NCBI RefSeq assembly: GCF_009765875.1
Contig: NZ_LMUP01000006.1
Coordinates: forward strand, 62,001 to 126,000
Reading direction: 5' to 3'
DNA length: 64,000 bases
From: Pedobacter sp. L105
GTDB lineage: Bacteria; Bacteroidota; Bacteroidia; Sphingobacteriales; Sphingobacteriaceae
This document shows positions 54,229 through 62,299 of the stretch, piece after piece; position 1 is the first letter of the stretch, and each line of letters opens with the position of its first letter. The notes beneath the pieces were generated by a model. The model did no database searches and had not been told where the DNA came from. It saw only the letters and a list, made by a program, of their open reading frames with translations. Made by a program: the position numbers and the translations under genes.

Positions 54229-56298
54229 ATGAAGAACTACCTTTTTATCCTGCTTCTTTTTCCTTTCGTTCTGCGCGCACAAACTGCTAATGCCCAGCAG
54301 GCTGAAAAAAGCCTGTCTGCCGGCGTCAACGTTTTTTTAGGCTCCTCAGGAGATCACGGGCAAATGTCACCTTCGGCCAGTTATCCTTTTAGTATGTTAA
54401 GTATAGGCCCGCAAACCTATCCTAACCTGCATATGGGCTATGAATATAAAGCTAAAGTATTCCTTGGGTTTACCCATAACAGGGTGGAGGGCGTAGGCTG
54501 CCAGGGAAGTGGCGGGAATATCCTGATCAAGCCTTATTTAGGTACAGATCCGGCAGCTTCAGCACTCATCAAAACCAGTGAATCTGCCGCACCGGGAAAT
54601 TACCAGGTTGGTTTCTCCAATCAAATCCATGCGGCCTTTACTGTAGTAGAAAAACAGGGTTTGGAAAACTATGAATTTCCGGTGGGAGCCAAAGGATTTT
54701 ACTTCAACCTTCGTCATACTTTAGCCAATCGTTTTGTAAGTGAGGAGCATCAGATCGAAGGACAAACTATCAGTGGTTACGTAGAATCTAAAACTACCTG
54801 CAGTGTGGGTACTTATAAAACCTACTATGTGATCAGTTTTGATAAACCCGTAAAATGGGCAGATAGTGCCAATCATAAATTAACGGCTACGTTAAACGAT
54901 GCTGAAACCAGCGCCTCTATCCGGATTTCCTTTTCTTCTGTAGATGTAGCCCACGCCAGAGCAGGCTTAAATACACAGGGATTTGCAGCGATGAAAGCGG
55001 ATGCAACTAAAGGATGGGACGAAGTTTTAGGCCGGATCAAAGTAGAGGGTGATCCGGAAAGGGCGAAGCTATTTTATTCCCTGTTGTATAGAACGATGCA
55101 GTCGCCTTATGTGATTACCGATAAGGACGGCAGTTATAGAGCTACTGATGGCAGTTTGCAACATTCGAAAGAGCCTTTGTACAATGGCTGGTCTATCTGG
55201 GACAATTACCGAACCCAGCTGCCTTTATTATCTGTCATTGTTCCTGAAAAATATAAAGGTATGACTACTTCTATCGCCAATCTGTATGTACATGGAAAGA
55301 AGGATTACGCGACCAATCATGAACCCAGTAATACCGTAAGAACAGAACATGCGATTGTTGTCTTATTAGATGCTTACCGTAAAGGCTATAAAGTAGATTT
55401 TGCTTCAATCTGCGATTCGCTGATCAAAGAGGTAGATCATTTAGATTATGGTCACCCTGATAAGGCTTTGGAATCAAGTTATGATACCTGGGCACTAGCG
55501 CAGATCCTTAAAGTATTAAAAAAGGATGAGCTGAGCGCAAAATATCTGAAAAAGGCGGCTGAATATAAGACTTACTGGAAAAAGGATTTTGAAGATTTAA
55601 CCAAAAGGGATATTGACCAGGTATCTGTGAGGGGATTGTACCAGGGAACGATTTTACAATACCGCTGGTTTGCGCCATTTGATTTAAAAGGACTGATTGA
55701 ACTGATGGGAGGAAATGATGCTTACATCAATCAGCTTGATCATTTCTTTGATAATGACCAGTACAACCATGCGAATGAACCTGATATCCAGGCGCCTTTT
55801 ATGTACAATGCTTCTAGTGAACCCTATAAATCCCAGGCATTAGTTCATAAACTGGCAGCAGATACCGTTATTCAGTACTATTTCAATGATAATAGCAGGG
55901 GGATTGATCCTTTTATAGACAGGATCTACAATAACCGTCCTGATGCTTATATCCGCACGATGGATGATGATGCAGGCGCAAACTCTGCCTGGTACGTGTT
56001 CGCTGCCTGCGGTTTTTCTCCTGCCTGTGTAGGCTCACCGGTATATTACCTGAATGTGCCTTTATTTGAAAAAGCTTCGTTTCAATGGCCAAATGGTAAG
56101 TCTTTTAATATTAAGGTAGAGAACTTTGATAATAAACGGGTTTACATAGAGAAGGTAATGCTTAATGGAAAGGTTTTAAACCGTAATTGGATTACTCATG
56201 AAGAGATCATGAAAGGAGGAGAGCTGGTTATTACATCTTCTGATCAGCCCTCTGATTTTGGGGCGAAGACCCGTTGGATATCTGATATGAATGAATAA
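54229..56298 (+). CDS. GH92-family alpha-mannosidase (exo-acting)
   Basis: Glycoside hydrolase of 689 residues with signal peptide MKNYLFILLLFPFVLRAQTA. GH92 landmarks are SASYPFSMLSIGPQTYPNLH, KVFLGFTHNRVEGVGCQG, NEPDIQAPFMYNASSEPYKS and MDDDAGANSAWYVFAACGF, as in calcium-dependent exo-alpha-mannosidases (GNEP and DD-SGAMSAWY consensus). The substitution DDAG for the more usual DD(S/C)G is small. It probably trims high-mannose or yeast-type mannans in the periplasm for the adjacent SusCD pair. Exact linkage cannot be read. Confidence 0.93.
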   Translation: MKNYLFILLLFPFVLRAQTANAQQAEKSLSAGVNVFLGSSGDHGQMSPSASYPFSMLSIGPQTYPNLHMGYEYKAKVFLGFTHNRVEGVGCQGSGGNILIKPYLGTDPAASALIKTSESAAPGNYQVGFSNQIHAAFTVVEKQGLENYEFPVGAKGFYFNLRHTLANRFVSEEHQIEGQTISGYVESKTTCSVGTYKTYYVISFDKPVKWADSANHKLTATLNDAETSASIRISFSSVDVAHARAGLNTQGFAAMKADATKGWDEVLGRIKVEGDPERAKLFYSLLYRTMQSPYVITDKDGSYRATDGSLQHSKEPLYNGWSIWDNYRTQLPLLSVIVPEKYKGMTTSIANLYVHGKKDYATNHEPSNTVRTEHAIVVLLDAYRKGYKVDFASICDSLIKEVDHLDYGHPDKALESSYDTWALAQILKVLKKDELSAKYLKKAAEYKTYWKKDFEDLTKRDIDQVSVRGLYQGTILQYRWFAPFDLKGLIELMGGNDAYINQLDHFFDNDQYNHANEPDIQAPFMYNASSEPYKSQALVHKLAADTVIQYYFNDNSRGIDPFIDRIYNNRPDAYIRTMDDDAGANSAWYVFAACGFSPACVGSPVYYLNVPLFEKASFQWPNGKSFNIKVENFDNKRVYIEKVMLNGKVLNRNWITHEEIMKGGELVITSSDQPSDFGAKTRWISDMNE

Positions 56299-56359
56299 TG
56301 AATATTTTTCGCGAATGGTAATTCTTTGAAATAAATCATAAAAAGAAAATAATTATTTC

Positions 56360-56402
56360 AATAGTGTTTATTTGTTCTTATGTTTGAACTATAAACACTA
56401 TT
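56360..56402. promoter_or_regulatory. Inverted repeat between GH92 gene and the toxin-antitoxin pair
   Basis: AATAGTGTTTAT (56360-56371) pairs perfectly with ATAAACACTATT (56391-56402). It may be a terminator for GH92 or an additional regulatory dyad upstream of yefM; there is no clear U-run. Confidence 0.45.
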
Positions 56403-56406
56403 CTTA

Positions 56407-56424
56407 TGTACAAGAAGTTGTACG
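56407..56424. promoter_or_regulatory. Putative YefM-YoeB operator (paired TGTACA-like cores)
   Basis: TGTACA at 56407-56412 and TGTACG at 56419-56424 are centred 12 bp apart, about 42 bp before yefM. From memory the E. coli yefM-yoeB operator also uses TGTACA palindrome cores 12 bp apart. This is a precise match to a known autoregulatory layout. Confidence 0.6.
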
Positions 56425-56465
56425 TGTTAGACTTTATTTTTATATTTATGGGATATAGCTTAAAC

Positions 56466-56720
56466 ATGGAAATTACCACTTATACTGCTTTCAGGCAACA
56501 TCTGAAATCGTTCCTGGATAAGGTTTTATCCAGTCACTCTCCTTTGTTTGTGACAAGGGCAAACGGAGAAGACGTAGTCGTGATATCAAAGGCAGATTAT
56601 GAAAGCATGATGGAAACTTTTTATTTGTTGAAAAGTCCCGCAAACGCTTCGAGATTGTCAGAAGCCCTACAGGAATACGAGAAAGGTAAAGGGGAGGAAA
56701 GAGGTTTGATTGAAGAATGA
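56466..56720 (+). CDS. yefM: YefM-type antitoxin
   Basis: Phd/YefM antitoxin of 84 residues. The N-terminal DNA-binding fold is clear (MEITTYTAFRQHLKSFLDKV, RANGEDVVVISKADYESMME), followed by an acidic, probably unstructured tail that wraps the toxin (SEALQEYEKGKGEERGLIEE). The start at 56466 fits the family; the open frame back to 56406 includes a hydrophobic, non-family lead. It overlaps yoeB by 4 bp (ATGA). Confidence 0.93.
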   Translation: MEITTYTAFRQHLKSFLDKVLSSHSPLFVTRANGEDVVVISKADYESMMETFYLLKSPANASRLSEALQEYEKGKGEERGLIEE

Positions 56721-56971
56721 GAATCATTTTTGTAAACCTGGCGTGGGAAGATTATCTGTATTGGCAAAGCACGGATAAATCAATTTTAAAGAAAATCAAT
56801 ACACAAATAAAAGATATACAAAGGACTCCATTTGAAGGTGCAGGTAATCCAGAGCCGCTAAAGTATCAGTTTTCTGGCTGCTGGTCCAGAAGAATAAATC
56901 TGGAACATCGGCTGGTTTATAAAATTGAAAATGATGAGCTTGTTGTATTGCAATGTCGTTATCATTACTAG
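56717..56971 (+). CDS. yoeB: YoeB-type ribosome-dependent mRNA endonuclease toxin
   Basis: Txe/YoeB toxin of 84 residues that cleaves mRNA in the ribosomal A site. All residues used by E. coli YoeB are at the same positions: E46, R65, H83 and Y84 (ends CRYHY). The full length and intact active site suggest a functional toxin. Transcribed with yefM from the operator-containing region upstream. Confidence 0.95.
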   Translation: MRIIFVNLAWEDYLYWQSTDKSILKKINTQIKDIQRTPFEGAGNPEPLKYQFSGCWSRRINLEHRLVYKIENDELVVLQCRYHY

Positions 56972-57038
56972 TAATTCGCTTCTTCTATGAAGACAGTATT
57001 TTTTTTCTTAATACTGGCTTAACTTTCAGGACTGTACT

Positions 57039-57091
57039 TTTATCAGGAGATAATAACGAGGTTTTAAACCTTTATGTTACCTCCTGATAAA
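57039..57091. promoter_or_regulatory. Hairpin just upstream of the metallophosphoesterase gene
   Basis: TTTATCAGGAG (57039-57049) pairs perfectly with CTCCTGATAAA (57081-57091), and an inner GGTTT/AAACC can extend it. It ends 11 bp before the ATG at 57103, close enough to affect translation. It has no U-run, so a terminator for yoeB is less likely. Confidence 0.5.
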
Positions 57092-57102
57092 TTATTTGAA
57101 AC

Positions 57103-58005
57103 ATGGAAAGAAGAATAGCGCTTAAAAGTATTGGAGCCTTACTATTAGCTCCGTCTGCAACTTTTAGCAAAGCTGCGGCAGAAAAACATTCAGTTCTGCG
57201 AATTGCACACCTTACCGATATACATTTAAAGAATAAATTTGATGCACCCGCTAAATTTGTGAAGTGTCTTCACCATGTGCAGCAGCAGCATCCTAAAGTA
57301 GATTTCATTTTAAACGGTGGGGATGTAGTCTTTGATATGAACAAAGAAAACATCAATACAATTGATGACCAGTGGAAACTGATGAAATCACTGTTGAAAT
57401 CTGAAAATAGCCTGCCCGTACAGTACTGTCTAGGAAATCATGATATCTGGTGGAATGAGAATAGTAAAGGACAGACTTTTTATGGAAAGCAATATTCCAT
57501 GAACCAGCTGGAAATGGTTAAGCCATACCATAGTTTTATGAAGAATGGCTGGAAGTTTATTATTCTGGACAGCGTGCATTTAGATATTGATAATACCTGG
57601 TACATTGGAAAATTAGGTGACGAACAATTTGCGTGGCTTGAAAATGAACTCAAAACTACAGATTCCACTACTCCTGTACTGGTAATGTCGCATATTCCAT
57701 TGTTGACTTCTGTGTTAATGATTGAGGATGATATTGTTAATAAATGGGTAATGACAGGCGGTGATATGCATACTGATACCTCCAAAATCATTAACCTGTT
57801 TTACCAGCATCCAAATGTAAAACTTTGTTTAAGTGGTCATATTCATTTGAGAGATAAAGTCGTGTATAACAATGTAACTTATATCTGTGATGGTGCTGTA
57901 AGTGGCGCCTGGTGGGAAGGTAACAGGAGACAGACTGCGCCGGGGTATGGATTGATAGATCTGTATTCGGATGGAACTTTTGATGAATCTTATGTGAATT
58001 ATTAA
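57103..58005 (+). CDS. Exported calcineurin-like metallophosphoesterase
   Basis: Phosphoesterase of 300 residues with a Tat-like start (ERRIALKSIGALLLAPSA) and the full metallophosphoesterase set: DIH (D39, H41), GGDVV (D74), GNHD (N112-H113), VMSHIPLL and SGHIHLRD. It acts on a phosphomonoester or diester in the periplasm; the substrate is unknown. A stable hairpin precedes it. It converges with the nitrilase-family gene at 58019. Confidence 0.92.
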   Translation: MERRIALKSIGALLLAPSATFSKAAAEKHSVLRIAHLTDIHLKNKFDAPAKFVKCLHHVQQQHPKVDFILNGGDVVFDMNKENINTIDDQWKLMKSLLKSENSLPVQYCLGNHDIWWNENSKGQTFYGKQYSMNQLEMVKPYHSFMKNGWKFIILDSVHLDIDNTWYIGKLGDEQFAWLENELKTTDSTTPVLVMSHIPLLTSVLMIEDDIVNKWVMTGGDMHTDTSKIINLFYQHPNVKLCLSGHIHLRDKVVYNNVTYICDGAVSGAWWEGNRRQTAPGYGLIDLYSDGTFDESYVNY

Positions 58006-58018
58006 ACTGCCTGGTTGT

Positions 58019-58744
58019 TTAAGCAGTTACAATTCTGGCTGTCCATTCCGTATTATTTTTCTCTGCAATAATCAGCCCTTCTCCTGAAAAGTTAAGGGTT
58101 GCTTTTTGTTCCCCTGCATTTGTCCAGAAAGAACTTTGACCGCCAGACTGCATTCCATAAGAATCGCCCCCGTAGTTAGCCATCAAAACATTAAAAGAAT
58201 ACTTTGCTGCGTAATTTTGCAACTTGCTGAGGCCTCCTGCAATTCCGTTTGGGGTATAAAATATGCTGGTCAGGTAAGCAGTGCTTTTTGTTTTAGACGC
58301 GTTCTCCGGATGAGCGGGGTTTTCCAGATCTGCGCAGATTGCTAATGAAAAAGATTCTCCTTCCAACTTAAGTTGAGGGTTGTGCAGGTTGCCGGGGACA
58401 AAATAAAGCTCCTCGCCATCATGTAGAAATTGCTTGGTATATAGTAAGATTGAACGATCCGGGAATAGAATAAATGATCCAATATGTAATCCGGAGGGTA
58501 GTTGTATAGGCGCACCTGCAATAACGATCATCTCGTGTTTGATTGCCAGTTCCTGTAATGGTTTTAATCTTGGGTCATCAGGTACAAAAGACAGTTCTTC
58601 TGCTTTTTCCCTTTGATAACCCGTTAAAGATAATTCAGGAAAGATTAGTAACTGAACCTGATGAGCAGCGGCCAGTTCAATCCATCTGCAATGGTCTTTA
58701 ATGTTTTCTTGTTTTGGTATGGTTTGGGCAGCTGCAATGATCAT
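58019..58744 (-). CDS. Nitrilase-superfamily carbon-nitrogen hydrolase
   Basis: Amidase-type enzyme of 241 residues using the Glu-Lys-Cys triad: E37 (FPELSLTGY), K104 (YTKQFLHDGEE) and C137 (AICADLENP). The core is complete but the protein is slightly shorter than many relatives (about 260-280). It hydrolyses an amide or nitrile in the cytoplasm; the substrate cannot be told. It lies 13 bp from the convergent metallophosphoesterase stop. Confidence 0.92.
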   Translation of the reverse strand: MIIAAAQTIPKQENIKDHCRWIELAAAHQVQLLIFPELSLTGYQREKAEELSFVPDDPRLKPLQELAIKHEMIVIAGAPIQLPSGLHIGSFILFPDRSILLYTKQFLHDGEELYFVPGNLHNPQLKLEGESFSLAICADLENPAHPENASKTKSTAYLTSIFYTPNGIAGGLSKLQNYAAKYSFNVLMANYGGDSYGMQSGGQSSFWTNAGEQKATLNFSGEGLIIAEKNNTEWTARIVTA

Positions 58745-59315
58745 CTTAAGATAAAGATAATTATTCTCCTGGAAGATCGAGCTCCTCTTCCCTCAAAAAA
58801 AAGATCAAAATTGTGTTATAGAATCCTCAGTGAATATGGAGACGGGTTTGAAGGATGACTGGGTCTTTATTTAACGAAGATTGACCGGACTTCTGCCCGG
58901 GTTTAGCCTGAGTTTAAAACGTGTTTCCGTCGAGTTTCCGGCGTGTTTGGAACGGGGAAAATTCGTCGGAAACCCGTTCCTGACCCGTTCCAAACCCGTC
59001 CCAAACCCGTTCCAAACTCAGGCTAAACTCAGGTGAAAGGTCCGTTGAACTTTGTTGAAGGCAGGATCGTTTATGCTTCATTATCGGATTGTCTTATACG
59101 CCTTAAGCTTCACAAAAAAAGAACATATTTTCGGATTAGTTCCCCAACAATAATTTATCCTAACTGATTTCGCTTCACAATTCAGCAAAACCGTATGGTT
59201 TAAACTTCACATGGTGTCCTCAATTGGAATTGGTTTACATGGTTTAACATGGACATTAGTCTCGATGCAGGTCCTATGCCGGAACTGTTGGAATACAATA
59301 AATCTCTGGATTCGG
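58745..59315. other. Intergenic region with an 11-bp-period repeat array
   Basis: No gene is seen in this 571-bp region. An array of 11-bp units runs at 58902-59035. The rest (58745-58900 and 59036-59315) holds no hairpin, repeat or RNA gene that I recognise; a 44-codon frame at 59249 has no protein-like features. Confidence 0.75.
58902..59035. repeat. Head-to-head array of 11-bp repeats forming a large imperfect palindrome
   Basis: Five 11-mers of TTTNNNNNNNG type run at 58902-58956 (TTTAGCCTGAG, TTTAAAACGTG, TTTCCGTCGAG, TTTCCGGCGTG, TTTGGAACGGG). Six 11-mers of the inverted type run at 58970-59035 (AAACCCGTTCC, TGACCCGTTCC, AAACCCGTCCC, AAACCCGTTCC, AAACTCAGGCT, AAACTCAGGTG). The outer arms TTTAGCCTGAGTTT (58902-58915) and AAACTCAGGCTAAA (59014-59027) are perfectly complementary. 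The 13-bp centre is not repeated. Origin and function unknown. Confidence 0.85.
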
Positions 59316-59678
59316 CTAACTTGATTTTTCCGGATATCCTACATAAATTTCTTTGGGTAAGTTTCCAAATACATCAACGGTAACGGTGCATAACCAGAGT
59401 TTTTGATCAATGACCTTACCTTTACAGGCTTCCATAATATAATCTCCGCCACCAAGAACGCGGTTTGACCTGTCGATAACTAATTTGATGACATCAGCTC
59501 CTTCAAAAGGTTCATCACTCATTGTCAGATAACATTCATTGGTATGACCGGAGGCAATATCAAGCATTGCATCTGCTCCCTCTACCATTTCCAGATCGGC
59601 AATTGACTTTGTCCATTCTGGTATATCAACATACCACTTTTGTTCTTCTGTTTTATAAAATCTAAATGTTCGTTTCAT
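59316..59678 (-). CDS. DUF6717-like small protein
   Basis: Soluble protein of 120 residues. The pattern FRFYKTEEQKWYVDIPEW, LEMVEGADAMLDIASG and WLCTVTVDVFGNLPKEIYVG resembles the DUF6717 family, which is often found near toxin/immunity-like genes; I am not certain of the family assignment. No membrane segment. It stands alone between gene-poor stretches. Confidence 0.7.
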   Translation of the reverse strand: MKRTFRFYKTEEQKWYVDIPEWTKSIADLEMVEGADAMLDIASGHTNECYLTMSDEPFEGADVIKLVIDRSNRVLGGGDYIMEACKGKVIDQKLWLCTVTVDVFGNLPKEIYVGYPEKSS

Positions 59679-59796
59679 TTTTTATATCATTGACAAGCAA
59701 CATTAAAATATCTTTTGATATTTATTTTATCCTCTTGTGTTTTATGGATTTGATATAAAAGAGATATGACCCATAAAATGTTTGGTTAAACTCATA

Positions 59797-60348
59797 TTAA
59801 TTGATAACCTTATTCCCTCCATTTAATGTGAAAGACGAACAGCTTTGCCTATGGATATTAACCAGGATACTGAAGCAATTATTTTCTCCATCTCTGAAGG
59901 CCAGTTCAGATCTTTTCCATTCTGATCCTGCAGATCTTTTCAGGAGACAATTAAAAAATATAGTCTTTTGCCCCTGTTCATTATAGTAACCGAGATATTG
60001 CCGGTAATAATTGAAAGGGGCTTGGATCAGGCTGGAATTAACTTTAATGCCATCTTCTCCGGCTTTGTTTAGCCGCAGGTAATTTTGAAAGATCTGCTCG
60101 GCTTTGAATATTTCTTTCGCCGAAGGGGTAAACCTTCGGGTTTTCTTTTTGTTAAAATCTGTAGAATGATGTGCGAATATCACACCTGAGAATTTCCTGC
60201 TTTGCAAATATAAATTCCTGCTGTTGTCGACTGCCGTTAACGTATAATTTTCACCATTTATCACGCCATTTCTTTTACAGCCAGCTAAAAGAGATCCGAT
60301 AAATAAAAATAATAACAGCTTATATCTGGTTGAATTTCGTACTTTCAA
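59797..60348 (-). CDS. Predicted lipoprotein of unknown function
   Basis: Protein of 183 residues with a lipoprotein signal (KLLLFLFIGSLLAGC, Cys at about residue 23). Family not recognised. It ends SCSSFTLNGGNKVIN. It lies 43 bp downstream of the acetyltransferase start region on the same strand and precedes the DUF6717-like gene by 118 bp. Codon use resembles the neighbours, which supports a real gene. Confidence 0.65.
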   Translation of the reverse strand: MKVRNSTRYKLLLFLFIGSLLAGCKRNGVINGENYTLTAVDNSRNLYLQSRKFSGVIFAHHSTDFNKKKTRRFTPSAKEIFKAEQIFQNYLRLNKAGEDGIKVNSSLIQAPFNYYRQYLGYYNEQGQKTIFFNCLLKRSAGSEWKRSELAFRDGENNCFSILVNIHRQSCSSFTLNGGNKVIN

Positions 60349-60391
60349 AAGAGAAATGTTAATAATTACTTTTCTGACAGATTCCTTTGGA

Positions 60392-60898
60392 TCAGGAGGC
60401 TATTCGCTTACCCACTATGGTGAGGCTTCTTTCCTGATCATCCAATATGGCTACGTCGGGTAAGGTAGCCCAGTCCTCAAAACCAAAACTCCTGAATAAT
60501 TTTAAGCTTGGTTCATTGTGAGAGAATATAAAACCAAGCAGCGTTTTTATCCCTAAGCCAGGGCAGGTATCTATCGCGTGCTGCAGTACTTGTTTTCCCA
60601 GGCCTTTACCTCTTTGCTGCTCATCCAGGTATATGCTTATTTCTACCGTTCCATTATAGGCCGGTCTTCCATAAAAGGATTGAAAACTCATCCATCCTAC
60701 GATCTGCTGAACTTCGTTTTCAATAACCCACAGTGGTCGTTTATCTGACGAATGGTCATCAAACCATTTTAAACGGCTTTCTATAGTTACGGGTTCTGTA
60801 TCTGCCGTAACCATTCTCGATGAAATTGTAGAGTTATATATTTGAACTATATGATCTAAATCTGAGAGCGTTGCATCTCTATATTTTACGTTCTCCAT
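60392..60898 (-). CDS. GNAT-family N-acetyltransferase (phosphinothricin/methionine sulfoximine type)
   Basis: Acetyl-CoA-dependent N-acetyltransferase of 168 residues. The pattern YRDATLSDLDHIVQIYNSTI, NGTVEISIYLDEQQRGKGLG and LLGFIFSHNEPSLKLFRSFG fits the Pat/MnaT-like branch. The Q/RxxGxG/A acetyl-CoA loop is QQRGKGLG. Members can acetylate amino acid analogues such as methionine sulfone or phosphinothricin; the physiological substrate is unknown. Same strand as the lipoprotein gene downstream. Confidence 0.9.
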   Translation of the reverse strand: MENVKYRDATLSDLDHIVQIYNSTISSRMVTADTEPVTIESRLKWFDDHSSDKRPLWVIENEVQQIVGWMSFQSFYGRPAYNGTVEISIYLDEQQRGKGLGKQVLQHAIDTCPGLGIKTLLGFIFSHNEPSLKLFRSFGFEDWATLPDVAILDDQERSLTIVGKRIAS

Positions 60899-61029
60899 TT
60901 TGTAATTTCCAGGCGTCAGTTTTGGCCCGCCATCTCGTCGGCAAAGCTAAAAAAACCTTTTATTTAATACAAAAGAACTATGAATATAGTGTAGGAAAAT
61001 TTTTTCCGTTATAAATTTCATAGACATAT

Positions 61030-61080
61030 AAAAGCCCTGCCTTTACTGGTGTAGTTTTACTCAGGGAGGGCAGGGCTTTT
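61030..61080 (-). terminator. Terminator after the DUF2911 gene
   Basis: AAAAGCCCTGCC (61030-61041) and GGCAGGGCTTTT (61069-61080) form a perfect 12-bp stem. On the minus strand it is followed by TATATG after a T4 run. It separates the DUF2911 gene from the acetyltransferase gene. Confidence 0.75.
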
Positions 61081-61093
61081 TAGAGATGATGAG

Positions 61094-61618
61094 TTATTTT
61101 ATCGCAACAGGCACCATCAGGTTTTCCCATACCAGTGCGATACCTTTAGGAGTTACCAGGTATTGCAGGCGTTCTTCCATGGTTTTAGTCTTCATTGGGC
61201 TAACGGTTGCGGTAAGGACATCTTTAGCCGGTACGCGTGTAGATCCTTCTTTTGAAATTCCCCACTGTCCGGTTTCCGAATTAAAGATGATTTTCCAGGT
61301 CTTTTCGCCCGGAATGGCATAGATGCTGTAAGAACCGGCAGGCAGAGCTTTGCCGTCGACCATTATCTTTTTATCCGTGGTAAATACAGTGGCCTCGTTC
61401 GCTCCGGCTCTCCATACCTGGTCGTAAGGAACCAGGCCGCCCCAGATTTTGCGCCCTTTAACAGCCGGACTACTGTATTTAATGGTAATGTTGGCGCCAT
61501 TGATGGTACCTTTTGCTGTTGCTGCGGGGCTTGCTTTAACACCCTGGGCCGACATCGCATTTGACACCAGAAGGAAGCTGAAAACCAGCAATCCTGTTTT
61601 TAAATTTTTGATATTCAT
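61094..61618 (-). CDS. DUF2911 secreted protein
   Basis: Exported protein of 174 residues with signal peptide (LKTGLLVFSFLLVSNAMSAQ). The core KSSPAVKGRKIWGGLVPYDQVWR-like stretch (positions about 47-70) and WRAGANEATVFTTDKKI, GSYSIYAIPGEKTWKIIFN match DUF2911 beta-sandwich proteins common in Bacteroidota. Function unknown; monocistronic with its own terminator. Confidence 0.88.
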   Translation of the reverse strand: MNIKNLKTGLLVFSFLLVSNAMSAQGVKASPAATAKGTINGANITIKYSSPAVKGRKIWGGLVPYDQVWRAGANEATVFTTDKKIMVDGKALPAGSYSIYAIPGEKTWKIIFNSETGQWGISKEGSTRVPAKDVLTATVSPMKTKTMEERLQYLVTPKGIALVWENLMVPVAIK

Positions 61619-61738
61619 ACTAGGTTTTTTTGGTTAAACGGTTATAAAGTAATTGTTTACTTATAGAAAATTAAACAGTTAATCCTTGTCAAATGTTTGA
61701 TGAAGATCTTTTTAAGTCCAGTTAGTCTGCTGTAACGA

Positions 61739-62137
61739 TTAAGCTACCGTTGCTGTCTTTAACTTTAAATCTTCGTTAATCAGATTAAACATTTTCCTTC
61801 CATCGGGATGGATTGCTAAAATACCATTTACCTGATTTGAAGCACCAGCAGCAATTTGTGCATTTAGACTTTCAACATCGTTGACGGTCAAATTTTTACT
61901 TTCAAACTTATCCGACCAGTGTCTGATAAACTTAGCAACTTGCTGCGTTTCAATTTCCTCCAGGATAGGACTTAAGCTTTTTTTATATTCATCTGCCTCC
62001 AGCATATCTTTTGTATAGGAAAGATTGAGGGCTTTTGCAAAAGGGAATTGCTGGGTTCTTCTTAATACAGCGATCAGATAGATGATGGCAGCGGCAACTA
62101 CTAATAAGATGATAATGGTAGAAGGAGTAAAATTCAT
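61739..62137 (-). CDS. Single-pass membrane protein of unknown function
   Basis: Protein of 132 residues with one N-terminal membrane helix (IIILLVVAAAIIYLIAVL, residues about 8-25) followed by a soluble helical domain (KSLSPILEEIETQQVAKFI and later). Family not recognised. No close neighbour on the same strand, so it is likely monocistronic. Confidence 0.65.
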   Translation of the reverse strand: MNFTPSTIIILLVVAAAIIYLIAVLRRTQQFPFAKALNLSYTKDMLEADEYKKSLSPILEEIETQQVAKFIRHWSDKFESKNLTVNDVESLNAQIAAGASNQVNGILAIHPDGRKMFNLINEDLKLKTATVA

Positions 62138-62299
62138 TTATAGTAAAGATTTAATGATTAACTGGTGCAAGTTTCGTAAAAATTTTATGCATATGAGCAA
62201 TGCAATAAATATAAATCAATTTCATAGGTTATGCAAGTGATAAAACGATAAAGTAAAGTATCTTTAATTGTAAACGGGTGCTCTTTATTAACGTATTAT

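Noticed and set aside
58902..59035. Possible CRISPR-like array of short repeats
   Set aside because: Units are 11 bp, directly adjacent, and arranged head to head; there are no spacers.
59249..59383. 44-codon open frame on the plus strand
   Set aside because: It overlaps the end of the minus-strand gene at 59316 and shows no domain, signal or coding bias.
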